Source: Porodaedalea pini (lineage: Eukaryota; Basidiomycota; Agaricomycetes; Hymenochaetales; Hymenochaetaceae). From it: a stretch of 64,000 nt of DNA. The notes below the pieces were generated by a model. That model saw only the letters and a list, made by a program, of their open reading frames with translations. It ran no database searches and was not told the origin of the DNA. Location of the stretch: contig NBAY01000001.1 in NCBI GenBank assembly GCA_002794775.1, positions 1,302,001-1,366,000 on the forward strand, read 5' to 3'. The number at the start of each line of letters is the position of its first letter. Positions within the stretch are counted from its first letter, which is position 1. Position numbers and translations under genes: made by a program. Below, in pieces: positions 49,332-60,202 of the stretch.

Positions 49332-50131
49332 CAACAACATGAATATATGCTTTCTCTGAACTTCTAAAAACCATGATTTTCGATGTTTTTCAATTCACCC
49401 AGCTCCAACTACTGAGGCTGGAAACTTGTAAATTTGCAGAAACATAGAAATATCTATTCTGGATATGTCCAATATTTTGTGTGCCATCAAAGTAGAAAAT
49501 GGGAACAGGATATACAAAACACTCAGATTCAGGAGATCTCATGAAGTCACCTCCTTCTCTATTATGAAGTCAATTCTTGTCTGATTGGCTTTAAACCTTG
49601 CATACATACACAGTGTAGCACTTACTTCATGACAGAATAGGTGTCAGGCCTTTCAGAATATATTTTACTTTGGTGTATGCCTCTGGAGGCCTAGTGCTAC
49701 ATGTGAGGATTACTGTTGTATTTATAACTCCATAAAAAAACGCGTTGGACGCGTAATTCTTGGCTATTCTAGAGATAAATACATAATAAAACTATTCCAT
49801 ATTTTTTTGTATTTTTAAACGCGTCCGTAGAAATGTTTTGAGGCCGACAGCTGAGACCTTCAAGATATCCGAAGATCACGGAATGCTTTGATTGCTTGTT
49901 TGAGACGCGTCGATCGGCCAAATCAGGCAACACAACCAACACGTCGTCGTTGTTCGTGTCGTTTCGTCTTCACCTTCAACGACGAGCTCAGGTGTCCCAC
50001 CGGCCACACACTCAAGGTAAGCAAAAAAAAAATTTTGAAAACTATTTGAATACACTAAATATTACTTTTCAGCATTTTTTTTGCTTGCCTGAAGGGACAG
50101 AACACGACGAGCTCCGCAAGACACCACCGGC

Positions 50132-50500
50132 CATGAAGTTTCGACATCGCTGACCCGGCGATGGGCCAGCAAAAGACGATCGACATCGACGATGAGCGTC
50201 GTTACCGCATCTTCCACGGCAAGAAGATGTCCCAGGCATCTCTGGTGACTCGCTCGGTGATGAGTTCAGAGGCTACGTCTTTCGCTTCTCTGGCGGAAAC
50301 GACGAGCAGGACTTCCCGATGAAGCAGGGTGTACTCATTCCTAATCGTTCGCCTTCTCCTTTCTGCTGGTCACTCTTGCTACTGTCTCTGTCGCACCGGT
50401 GAGAAAGTGCAATCCGGTCCGTGACTGCATCATCGGTCGCGACGTCGCCGTCCTCTCTCGTCATTGTCAGGCAGGGAGGGACCGGCGACATCTACCGAAA
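50132..50500 (+). pseudogene. RPS6: Ribosomal protein S6 fragment, right arm
   Basis: Begins ATGAAG at 50,132 and follows the eS6 N-terminal half in order: [20 protein letters not shown], a frame change, [20 protein letters not shown] and [14 protein letters not shown], another frame change, [11 protein letters not shown], then VRDCIIGRDVAVLS and LVIVRQGGTGDI. This covers about residues 1-125 of a protein of about 240 residues. At least four frame shifts make it non-functional. Homology stops near 50,495, where cyclin-like sequence begins. In the cell S6 is part of the 40S subunit. Here it is a captured host fragment inside a transposon arm. Confidence 0.88.
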
Positions 50501-50516
50501 TCGTCGAGCGGTTCAA

Positions 50517-51280
50517 CTTCCCTCGCCCTGTTCACCTGGAACGCATTCGTCGCCTCGTCGCCTCTTCCTTCTGCCCCCGCCGACGCTCCACACGCATCAA
50601 CATCGACATCAGCCGTTTTCCCATCCGCCTTTCTCACTGAGCACTCCGGCGAACGCGACGCAACCGTTGTGTCCGAGAAGGATCTCGTTCCGATCAAAAC
50701 ATTCGCGCAGGGCGTTCTCCACCGTTCACGCACGAGATGCAGCATCCCGCAGTCGGCGCTCTGCTACATCGAAGTGGTGCGGGAGGAAGCGTCGGAGCTC
50801 GTGGAGGAGGGGAGAGGCACGGGAGTCAGAGGTGAATACCTCTTAGGACACATCCAACCTCTGCGGCCTTCCGACGGAACTGATGTCGAACAGGTCGTAC
50901 CGTGTGTGCCGACAGTCCTCCAGATGGACACTTCGCTTCCATTAACTCAGCAGATGCAGACTCAAAGGCGGTCTAACGACAAGCGTCGTAAGATCTTTGC
51001 AAAACCGTTCACGCCGCTATCACCTCTGTCATCGCCGCTTCTTCGCCCGCGGCGCACTTTCGTCGGCGCACTCATTGTGGTATTAAGATTCTTACAGGAT
51101 CGATGCTATTCGAATCGAGCATGGTCAAAGCTCTCCGGTCCCATCACGCGTGGTTGGACGCTGCGAACGCGCACTGGGCGATGCCCTGGGGTGGCGTCTC
51201 TGGGTCGGCAAGAGCACTACGCCGCCGCAGGAAGGGAAGTCACGCAGTATGCAACGCACGAAAAGCGAGGGTAAGAACGC
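50517..51280 (+). pseudogene. PCL/Pho80-type cyclin fragments, right arm
   Basis: Same cyclin-derived sequence as the left arm, starting about 20 bases after the S6 homology ends. The right arm keeps a single cyclin-box copy (RFLQDRCYSNRAWSKLSG), formed by a join within GTCCTCCAGATGGA between the two copies seen in the left arm. A C-terminal tail with tandem ~400-bp units follows to about 52,075. Confidence 0.72.
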
Positions 51281-53209
51281 ATTTGGATTGTCCCGGTTTC
51301 TGCAGTGCACAACGCGAGGCACTTCCCGCGTCCACCCTTGTCAGATGCAGGTGCAAGCCCGGAGTTTGGTCTCGCGCAGACAAAGGCAGGCTTGGCAAAC
51401 AGAGCACTCGGGCGTGCTGCGGCGCTGTCAGATGATGCGGCAATGCAGAGCATGCCGCCCCGCTATCGATCCCCAGGATCATTGCCGTTCTCGTTTGCAG
51501 GTTTACCTCGCGGTCATCGCAACTCACCAGCAAACGGCGCTCAGTGCACAGTAAACATTACTTTCTTCCGCTTTTACATTACTGCACCGTTTTCTTCTGA
51601 CCCGACGCCTGTCCCGCTTGAATAGCTGACACTATACCTGTCGTACTCGCCGCTCTCACTTGGTGAATCAACGATCGCATTTGGTTTGTCGCCAACATCT
51701 GCAGTGCGCGACGCGATGCACTTTCCGAGTCCACCCTTGTCAGATGCTGGCGTGAGTCCGGAATTCGGCCGTGCGCAGACGAAGGCAGGCATGGCAAATA
51801 GAGCACTTAGACATGCCGCGATGTTGCCTGATGATGCGGCAATGCGGAACGTGCCGCCCCGCTATCGATTTCCAGGATCGTTGCCATTCTTGTTTGCAGG
51901 TCCACCTCTCGCGGTCATTGCAACTCGCCAGCACGCGGTTCTCAGTGCACAGCAAACATAACTTTCTTCCGCTTATATGTTACTGTCAACATTGTTGTCT
52001 GACTTGACACCTGTTCTGCTTGAAGAGCTGACACCGTGTCTTTCGTACTTGCCGCTCTCACTTGGTGAATCAACACTCGAGATGCGCAGTGCGGCGTCCT
52101 GCAGCTATGACAATGACTACAATGTCAGCGACAGCACCAATGGCTTGTAGAGGCTCGCACAGGGCACGGACTTGAATGATTCATCCGACTTGGGCTTGAG
52201 CATGGGGTCAGAGGCCTTTGCAACTCTGCCAGACATGCTTATGGCCATGTGGCTTGCAGGTGTCGGCTGATGCCACCCAAGGTGATGCCATGGCCTCCAG
52301 CCTGGGTGTGGTGAAGGGCCACTGATGTATCAGACCCAGTTGTGTGGTACATGCAGGTGCTCTCTGCAGGTGGTCTTGGGAATGGGACTGTGATCGGTGG
52401 CATGAATGGAAACGGGAATGGGATTGATGGACAGGGACAGGTGTCCATGTTGATGTCCATGTTGGACAGCCTCACGACTGCTGATCTTAGGCTAGGGCTC
52501 AGGCTTGGTGGTCATGTATAGGCTGGTGCAATGACTGTTGTGAATTATGGATTTGGATGTGTAGGATGTGGGCACAGACTACTGGTCTGGGTTACATTGA
52601 CTGGACTGTGTGGAGTTTGAGGGCCTTTCCTTGCTAGTTGTTGGGTGCTTGCTCAGGTTGAGGTCTTTGCTTTTGTTCATACAGCTTTGGCATGCCTTCC
52701 ACCTTGTACTCTCTCCTCTTCTCTCTCCTCTACAATGCACACATCTCTTTCATCCCTCCTTCAAACCATATTCCTGACCATCCCTTTTATCATACACAGT
52801 CTATTCTCTCCTCAATTATATACTCCTGTCTGTACCACACATAGATGTTATTATGTCTCTCTTCTTTTTGTTGTGCATTGACTTGACTGCTATTACTTTT
52901 ATTCTTCTATGTGCTCAAACCCTTTTGAGACAGTTTCTCTGTCCTGATTCACTTGACTCTGTGATATGGGCAATTGAGGTTGGGCCTCTCAAGAGATGCC
53001 TGAGTCTGCACTATCTGCAACCAGTGTCTCTCCTGTGAAAGCAAAGCAATGACATATGGACTCTAGAACAAAATGATTGAGAAATTTTCTATAGAAACAC
53101 TGAAGCTTCTATTCTAGACACGCTCAGATTTCATGACATAATCATTTCTATTTCTAAAATAAAATAAAGTAAAAAAGATTGCTGGGCAGAAATAAAAACA
53201 GACCTGAAT

Positions 53210-53617
53210 AGGCACTCCCAAATATGGGGTGCTCCTAAATATTGGGCACTCCTAACTGGGCACTCTCAAATATTAGGCACTCCCAACTGGGCACTCTCAA
53301 CTGGGCACTCCCAATTGGGTACTCCCAATTGGGCACTCCCAACTGGGCACTCCCAACTGGGCACTCCCAACTGGGCACTCCCAACTGGGCACTCCCAACT
53401 GGGCACTCCCAACTGGGCACTCCCAACTGGGCACTCCCAACTGGGCACTCCCAACTGGGCACTCCCAACTGGGCACTCCCAACTGGGCACTCCCAACTGG
53501 GCACTCCCAACTGGGCACTCCCAACTGGGCACTCCCAACTGGGCACTCCCAACTGGGCACTCCCAACTGGGCACTCCCAACTGGGCACTCCCAACTGGGC
53601 ACTCCCAACTGGGCACT
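53210..53617. repeat. 14-bp minisatellite, right arm, block 1
   Basis: About 20 near-perfect units of GGGCACTCCCAACT, preceded by degenerate units. It is interrupted at 53,617 by the chromovirus. Confidence 0.9.
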
Positions 53618-54030
53618 TGTTAGGCGGGAGTCCGGGAGACGACTCGGACTGGGCAGGCCTCGGCTGACTGTTGTCTGGGACGTGCTATACTCGAGCGTAG
53701 ACTCGGGACACGCTTACTCAGGCTAGGTCGTCGCGGAGGTAAGAGGATTAATACAAGTCTAAACTAATACAAGGGGGACGAGTCTCACCTAGGTCGTCGC
53801 GGAGGTAAGAGGAAAAGCAGAACAAGGAGTTCATGCGATTCCTGAGACCTCATATAGCGACGACCGTGAGACTATATTACCTAACATTACATAACGAGTG
53901 GGAATGGGACAAATGAAGGCAGTGTGGGAATGATTGTGTAAGATGGGTAAATATAATGAAAAGGACGGATATAATAAAGGAAATGGTAAAAGGGAAAATA
54001 AAGGAAAAGGTGAAAGTTCAGGTTCTAACA
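53618..54030 (-). repeat. 3' LTR of the chromovirus
   Basis: 413 bp, TGTTAG...CTAACA. It differs from the 5' LTR at GACTCGGG versus GACTTGGG and GGTCGTCGCGG versus GGTCGTTGCGG. Confidence 0.95.
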
Positions 54031-54045
54031 TTACCCCCCCTTCAA
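54031..54045 (-). other. Polypurine tract
   Basis: On the element strand CTTGAAGGGGGGGTAA abuts the 3' LTR directly. It overlaps the last codons of the integrase frame, whose stop TAA (54,031-54,033) touches the LTR. Confidence 0.85.
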
Positions 54046-55839
54046 GGTTGGGCGTCCCGACCAACCATGATCGCGGTCGTCAGGCTCAGTGTCGACGAAG
54101 AGCGGACGGAGTCGTTGACGAGGGATGTCAAGTTTCCGAGGTGCACCGGGATGTTTGAGGTAGAACTCAGCGATCGCCTCCTTCGCGTTCTTGCCGAAGT
54201 CCATCTCAGGCTGCCAAGTCGGTTCATTGTAGCCGACCCACTTGACAAGGTACTGTAGTTTCCCTCGGTGCAGACGTGAGTCTAAGACTTCCTCGAGTTC
54301 GTACTCCTCCTCGTTGTCGACGATGTCTGGCGGCGGCGGCGGCGGTTGTTTCTGGCTTTCAAAGGACGGTTCAACGGCGGGTTTCAACAGGGCTTCGTTG
54401 AAGACAGGGTGGACCTTTTTCCATCGCTTCGGGAGTTTGAGCTTGTACGTGCTCGCTCCTACCTTGTCGACTACGTCAAAGGGGCCGTACCATTTGTCTG
54501 CGAGTTTCTTTGTCGGCGAGTCCGTACTGATGTTTCGCCCATCAAGGAAGACCTTGTCTCCAGCCTTGTACTCCACTGAAGCTCCTGCTGTCCGGTCATG
54601 GTATCGCTTCATGTCCTCTGCTGCCTTGACTAGGTTGTCCTTAGCAACGCGATGAGTCTCCTTGATGTGCTTTGCGAATTCTTCCGCTGACATGTTAGCA
54701 GATGAGGTTCGCGTCGTGTCGAAGCTTAAGGGGTGACGTCCTGTGTTCGCGTAGAAGGGGGACATCTTCGTTGCTGAGTGTTCACGGTTGTTGTATGCGA
54801 ACTCTGCGAGGGGGAGCCAGTCCTTCCAGTCCGATTGCCGATGGTTAACGAAGAGTCGAAGGTACTGTTCGAGCTCTTGGTTAACGTGTTCTGTTTGACC
54901 ATCCGTCTGTGGATGGTACGCTGTCGACGGGTTGCCTTCAATGTGCAGAAGTTTGTACAGCTCCTTCATCATCGACGCATCGAACTGCGTGCCTCGGTCA
55001 TGGATGATCTTCTTTGGTAGGCCATGGAGGCGGAAGACGTGGTTGCGGTACAGCTGGGCCATGCCTTCTGCCGATAGCCTCGTCGTCGTCGGGATCGCGT
55101 GCATCTGCTTCGAGAATCTATCCACGAAGACACAGATCGCGTTGTGTCCCTTGGAGTCTGGGAGCTCTCCGATTAGGTCGACCGTAACAATTTCCCAGGG
55201 TCCTTCAGGGACAGCGTTTGGATGGAGCGGTCTAGACCTCGACGTTCTTAAGGCTTTCGTCCGTTGACAACGGTCGCATCCTCGGACGTATGCTCGGACG
55301 TCGGAGAACATCGATGCCCACCAGAAATCGCGACGGACGAGCTCTACTGTCTTCGACGCTCCCGGATGACCAGCCAGAACCGAGTCGTGGCACTCCCGCA
55401 ACACGGCCTCCTTTATTGTCGATGGAACATACACCTTGCCTTTCATTCGCCACAACTCGGCGACCTCCACCAAACCCGTAGGCCTCTCCGACTCGTCCTG
55501 CGCCCTCTGCGCTTCACCTACTCGTTCCATCACCTCGTCGCGCGATGTCCGCACCACTCCACGGTTCAACCACTTATCCTTGATGAACACGACCCCATCG
55601 TTGTCATCCTTCCCCTGATCGTAGCCCGCCATGCGCGATAGTAGGTCTGCCTTGCCCATCGTTTTGCCCGACTTGTGTTCGAGGTGGAAGTCGAATTCTT
55701 CAAGTTCAGTCCGCCAGCGAGCTTGGCGATAGCTCAGCTTCTGCGCCGACCTGAAGTAGGTGAGGTTGGCATGGTCGGACCAGATTTCAATCTTGTGGCG
55801 AGCGCCAAGGAGGTATTGCCGCCACTCCTTGAGCGCCAA
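54031..55839 (-). pseudogene. Chromovirus pol, C-terminal part: RNase H end, integrase, chromodomain
   Basis: Encodes the end of RNase H (ALKEWRQYLLGA, HKSGKTMGKADLLSRM), then an integrase zinc finger (HDSVLAGHPG...CDRCQ). The catalytic core has Asp in VTVDLIGELPDS, Asp in HDRGTQFDASMM and Glu in QTEHVNQELEQYL. A GPY/F-like module (WYGPFDVVDKVGASTYKLKLP) and a chromodomain (ELEEVLDSRLHRGKLQYLVK, WVGYNEPTWQP) follow. Chromodomains of this class can bind methylated histone H3 and direct insertion to heterochromatin. The frame is separated from the upstream pol by the 31-bp duplication. About 600 residues remain uninterrupted. Confidence 0.92.
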
Positions 55840-57706
55840 GGAGGTATTGCCGCCACTCCTTGAGCGCCGAAACGATCGCGAGCATCTCCTTGTCGTAGAT
55901 CTCGTAGTTTCGTTCTGCCGATTGAAGTGCCTCTGACCTGTAGGCGATCACTCTCCACTTCCCTTCCTGCTTCTGCAACAACACACCACCGAGTGCAAAG
56001 TTCGACGAGTCCGCTTCTACGCGGAAGGGGCCCTCGTCATTGGCGATGGCTAGGACTGGAGGTGAGCAGAGACGTTGTCTCAGCTCCTCGAACGCCTCCT
56101 GCTGTTCGGTCTCCCATACCCAGTCCTTCTTGCCCGTTAACGACGTCAACGGTCGGACCACCTTGCTGTAGTCCTTAATAAACCGTCTCAGCCAGTTTCC
56201 CATGCCGAGGAACTGTTGCAGCTCCTTGAGGTTCCGTGGGACTGGCCAGTTCGCAATCGCCTCCGTCTTTGTCGGGTCAGCCCTGATCTCGCCATTGCCG
56301 ATGATGTGGCCGAGGTATTTGACGACCTTGGCGTCAAACTCGCACTTCTCCGGTTTCAGGTACAGGCCATTTTCTCGGAGGATCTGGAGTACGCGCCTCG
56401 ACGTGTCAATATGCTCCTCGATGGTTTCCGAGAGGATCAGGATGTCGTCGAGGTATACGATGATCAAGTTCGCATAGATTAGGTCCTTAAAGATGTGGTT
56501 GACAAAGGCCTGGAACGTGGCCGGCGCGTTGCAAAGACCAAAAAACATGACCGTCGGTTCGAAGAGGCCCATGTTCGTGCGAAACGCTGCCTTCCATTCG
56601 TCACCCTCGCGGATCCGGATATTGTAGTACCCCCAGCGAAGGTCAAGCTTAGTGATGTACTTCGCTTTCTTGACCTTGTCGACGAGTTCGTCAATGAGAG
56701 GGAGGGGATACTTGTTTTTGATTGTACCGTCATTGAGCTTACGGTAATCCTGGATCGGGCGTAGTGATTTGTCGGCCTTCTTAATGAAGAAGAAGGGCGA
56801 TGCCATGGGCGATATTGACCGTCGAATGCGACCCGACTTCAGATTTTCATCAAGGAAGTCCTTGAGTGACTGCTGCTCAGTTGGCGTGAGCGGGTAGATC
56901 TTACAGTTGCTCGGTTTGAAGTCGGGCTTCAAGTCGATGACATGGTCCCAGGGTCGATGTTCCGGCAGCTTCTCAAAGCCTTTTTCGCTGAAAACATCGG
57001 CGTAGTCGTTGAGGTATGCGGGCCAGGACGCCTTGTCCATTCGCATCTCACTCACCCTCCTCATCTGCTCCACCACCGTCTTCACCTTGCCTAGGTCCTC
57101 CACCGGCTCTCTCTCGATTGCACATTCTTCTGGACAGCGGGTGAATTCGATCGAACCCGTTTTCCAGTCGACTTCCGGATTGTGACGTCGAAGCCAGTCG
57201 TATCCTAGGAAGATGTTTGACGACGCTAGGGACGTTACCGCGAGGACAATCCTCTCCTGGTGACGGCCGATCATGAGCTCGACGTCAACGTACTCCTCGA
57301 TCAATCCGGCCTCATTGTGCGTGCCATCGGCGTTGAGCACCGCGAGGGGTCGAATATAGCGTTTCGTTTCCAATCCGTACCTCTCGACGAACCTGATGTC
57401 GATGCAGGATCCCGTGCATCCCGAATCCACAAGGGCATGCGCATCTACCTCTCTCGCCTCACCCGCTATTTCATGCTCAACGGTCAGGAGAAGGTCCAGC
57501 TGGCGTCCGCCAGTTCCTCTCACGAACAGTTGCTCGTACTCTTCATCTTTGTTCACACCGGTGGGGACTTCGTAATCGGGAAAACCATCGACGTCGTTTG
57601 CATCTATGTATTGTACAGACGGTTGGTTATATTTTAGCGAATCCGGATTCGAAGTCCCTTGTTCTTCTCGGTCAGCCGCCCCGATGGCTACGCCTGACCA
57701 CTCGCA
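55787..57706 (-). pseudogene. Chromovirus pol, N-terminal part: protease and reverse transcriptase
   Basis: Open from the frameshift site at 57,706 with no ATG required. The retropepsin site reads ALVDSGCTGSCID. The reverse transcriptase has FFIKKADKSLRPIQDYRKLN and the catalytic box VYLDDILIL (about 56,440-56,470). The RNase H start is LQKQEGKWRVIAYRSEAL. The frame is knocked out by the 31-bp duplication (55,801-55,862) and ends at 55,787 in a short nonsense tail. Confidence 0.92.
55801..55862. repeat. 31-bp direct duplication breaking pol
   Basis: Two identical, adjacent 31-base copies (55,801-55,831 and 55,832-55,862). Because 31 is not a multiple of three, the duplication shifts the frame within RNase H. 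Confidence 0.95.
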
Positions 57707-57712
57707 AAACCC
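57670..57712 (-). promoter_or_regulatory. Predicted -1 ribosomal frameshift signal between gag and pol
   Basis: On the element strand the slippery heptamer GGGTTTT (57,712-57,706) sits in register G-GGT-TTT of the gag frame, 15 nt before the gag stop. A 6-nt spacer follows, and then a stem GGTCAG/CTGACC (57,699-57,694 with 57,675-57,670) with an 18-nt loop. After a -1 slip the frame is open straight into protease. Confidence 0.7.
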
Positions 57713-58755
57713 TGCGAGTCGACGACCTCTTCGTCCTTGTCTTCTTCCTCCACATAGTCCTCCACCGTCGACCTTCGAGTGTCCACGACTTCCTCGAATG
57801 CCGACTCCTTCATCGCGCCGAGCTCGTCAGCAATGAGGCGGCGCTCGCCCGGTGCCATCAGTTCCAACATACGCTGGATGATCGGCTTCGCCTGCGGACA
57901 TTTGTCCTTAAAGTGCCCCAGTCCGCCGCAAATCCAGCACGCGCGCTTTCGTTGCGCCTCATTCATCGAGACGTCCATCGGTTGGCCGGCACCTCCGAAA
58001 GTGATGCCCGTCGCGTCACGCTTATCGGCGTGCGGGGCTGCTACCTGTCGGCGTGCAGGAGGTCCTTGTTGGGGCGTCGGACGGGGCGTGAACGGCAATG
58101 TACGACCTCGTTGGATGGTGCGAATCTGCTGTTCGCCCCGATCGATCTCAATGGCCTTCTTTTTCCATGCCTCATACGTTGTTGGCACGGGCGTCGACCT
58201 CAACACGCCGCGGACCACCTCGATGTTCATCGCACGTTGCAAGCGGTCACAAATGACGCCTTCGTCCTTCAGCTCCGCTGCCTTGATGATCACGTCGAGG
58301 TCTTGGAAGAACTGGTCGGCGGAGAGGTCCTTCTGGATCTTGTCTCGGAACTTCTTCAGCGCCTTCTCCTTCCTGTTCGGATCATCGAAGGAGGCATCCA
58401 GTCGTTCCTGGAACTTGGCCCAGTCGTCCGTAAAGCTCACGACGCCATTCGTTGTGAATTCCTGGACGTAGTTTTGCGCCCACGTCGACGCGTTGCCACC
58501 CTTGAGGTAAGAGAGGGCAACATAGATCTTGCTCGATGACGAGGGATACCTCGTGGGGTTCGCCGAGACAAAGAGTAGGACTTCGCGTTTGAAGTCGAGG
58601 TAGTCATCGCCGCCAGCGAATTCGTGTGGCCGGGCGACGTCAATCGAGGGAGCTGGAGCTTGGGCTGCAGGGGCGTTCGTTGCTGCTCGGGTGAAGGCGG
58701 CAGCTACGATCGCTGCGATCTCTTGTTGCTGCCTTTGAGTGAAACCTTCCGCCAT
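57688..58755 (-). CDS. Chromovirus gag
   Basis: Structural protein of about 355 residues forming the virus-like particle. It starts at ATG 58,753-58,755 (MAEGFTQRQQQEI). Capsid-like helical sequence (ASTWAQNYVQEF, FDDPNRKEKALKKFRDKIQK) is followed by a zinc knuckle CWICGGLGHFKDKC (C-x2-C-x4-H-x4-C, about 57,900-57,945). It ends at TAG 57,688-57,690. The frame appears intact. Confidence 0.92.
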   Translation of the reverse strand: MAEGFTQRQQQEIAAIVAAAFTRAATNAPAAQAPAPSIDVARPHEFAGGDDYLDFKREVLLFVSANPTRYPSSSSKIYVALSYLKGGNASTWAQNYVQEFTTNGVVSFTDDWAKFQERLDASFDDPNRKEKALKKFRDKIQKDLSADQFFQDLDVIIKAAELKDEGVICDRLQRAMNIEVVRGVLRSTPVPTTYEAWKKKAIEIDRGEQQIRTIQRGRTLPFTPRPTPQQGPPARRQVAAPHADKRDATGITFGGAGQPMDVSMNEAQRKRACWICGGLGHFKDKCPQAKPIIQRMLELMAPGERRLIADELGAMKESAFEEVVDTRRSTVEDYVEEEDKDEEVVDSQGFASGQA

Positions 58756-59520
58756 CACTGGTACGGGCGTATGTGTCAGGCGCTCAGGGGGTGTCGGCGG
58801 TGACGAGTCTCTACGGGGTGTACGATAGCCTCCTGGTTCGCTTGGGAGGACGACCGAGGATGTTGAGACTGTCGGTGATGATGGTGCACGGGGAGGTCGA
58901 GGCGCCCAACGAGTTCGCTCGCCGGAAGACGGGTCAGTTGAATACCAGGCGTGCCTAGTGTCGCTCCACCAGAGATTATGGGTGACGTGGTTTCTGTCGT
59001 CCGCTACGTACGATTGGCGTTCCGCGTCGTAGCGTGAAGAAGAGGGGAAAGCCCGCTGTTGTTCCTCGGTGAGATCTATCTTGACTACGTCGGGGGGGGA
59101 ACAGGTAGGGGCTGGTTGTCCGGATGTATGTTACGCTGACGAAGGACAGGTTCGTCGGCGAGTTTGATGACCAAACGGAAGGAGGCAACCGAGATCACAA
59201 TTGACAACGACGTCGACGACTGTACACGGTGTGTTACCCACGTCCAGGTCAGATGGTTCCTCCACCAAAGACTAAGACGGAGGGCCAGGGTGGGAGAGGG
59301 TTTCCCGATTAGGACGTCAGGTCCTTCAAGGTCGAGTAGGCGCCCGAATGCGGTAAGAGTCGGGTTACTTAATACACGAACGTTCGAAAACGCCCGGGCA
59401 GGATTGAGGGTTGTCGTTCAGGGGGTTTACACGTCAAGTCCGTCGAGGGGAGCGCTCCTCTAGACCGAGTGAAGGCGAGTCGGCAGCGACGACGTATGCT
59501 GGAGATGAGCCTGGGTGGCG
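58756..59520 (-). other. Chromovirus leader
   Basis: Untranslated leader of about 765 bases between the primer-binding site and gag, likely holding packaging signals. No gene was recognised. Confidence 0.6.
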
Positions 59521-59531
59521 GTTCTGCTTTT
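59521..59531 (-). other. Self-priming primer-binding site (Tf1 type)
   Basis: The element strand reads AAAAGCAGAAC one base after the 5' LTR. It is exactly complementary over 11 nt to GTTCTGCTTTT inside the LTR (59,728-59,738), and the match stops at both ends. No tRNA-type TGG start is present. Confidence 0.8.
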
Positions 59532-59532
59532 A

Positions 59533-59945
59533 TGTTAGGCGGGAGTCCGGGAGACGACTCGGACTGGGCAGGCCTCGGCTGACTGTTGTCTGGGACGTGC
59601 TATACTCGAGCGTAGACTTGGGACACGCTTACTCAGGCTAGGTCGTTGCGGAGGTAAGAGGATTAATACAAGTCTAAACTAATACAAGGGGGACGAGTCT
59701 CACCTAGGTCGTCGCGGAGGTAAGAGGAAAAGCAGAACAAGGAGTTCATGCGATTCCTGAGACCTCATATAGCGACGACCGTGAGACTATATTACCTAAC
59801 ATTACATAACGAGTGGGAATGGGACAAATGAAGGCAGTGTGGGAATGATTGTGTAAGATGGGTAAATATAATGAAAAGGACGGATATAATAAAGGAAATG
59901 GTAAAAGGGAAAATAAAGGAAAAGGTGAAAGTTCAGGTTCTAACA
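59533..59945 (-). repeat. 5' LTR of the chromovirus
   Basis: 413 bp. The predicted transcript start is at 59,738, with a TATA-like TATATGA at 59,771-59,765, 33 bases upstream. Confidence 0.95.
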
Positions 59946-60202
59946 GCACTCCCAACTGGGCACTCCCAACTGGGCACTCCCAACTGGGCACTCCCAATTG
60001 GGCACTCCCAACTGGGCACTCCCAACTGGGCACTCCCAACTGGGCACTCCCAACTGGGCACTCCCAACTGGGCACTCCCAACTGGGCACTCCCAACTGGG
60101 CACTCCCAACTGGGCACTCCCAACTGGGCACTCCCAACTGGGCACTCCCAACTGGGCACTCCCAACTGGGCACTCCCAACTGGGCACTCCCAACTGGGCA
60201 CT
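59946..60202. repeat. 14-bp minisatellite, right arm, block 2
   Basis: About 18 units, including a CCCAATTGGG variant at 59,993 that recurs exactly 670 bases later. Confidence 0.9.

Larger units (their letters stand above)
53618..59945 (-). mobile_element. Ty3/gypsy chromovirus (Tf1/sushi-like), recently inserted
   Basis: A 6,328-bp LTR retroelement on the minus strand. Its two 413-bp LTRs differ at only 2 positions seen by eye. It lies in the minisatellite with a 5-bp duplication GCACT (53,613-53,617 and 59,946-59,950), and the 14-bp register is preserved after subtracting one copy. The order LTR, self-priming site, gag, protease, reverse transcriptase, RNase H, integrase, chromodomain, polypurine tract, LTR is that of chromoviruses. 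gag and pol are in different frames joined by a likely -1 shift. A 31-bp duplication breaks pol. Confidence 0.95.

Noticed and set aside
59946..60202. Regular short repeats as a possible CRISPR array
   Set aside because: Units are contiguous without spacers and the host is a fungus; this is a minisatellite.
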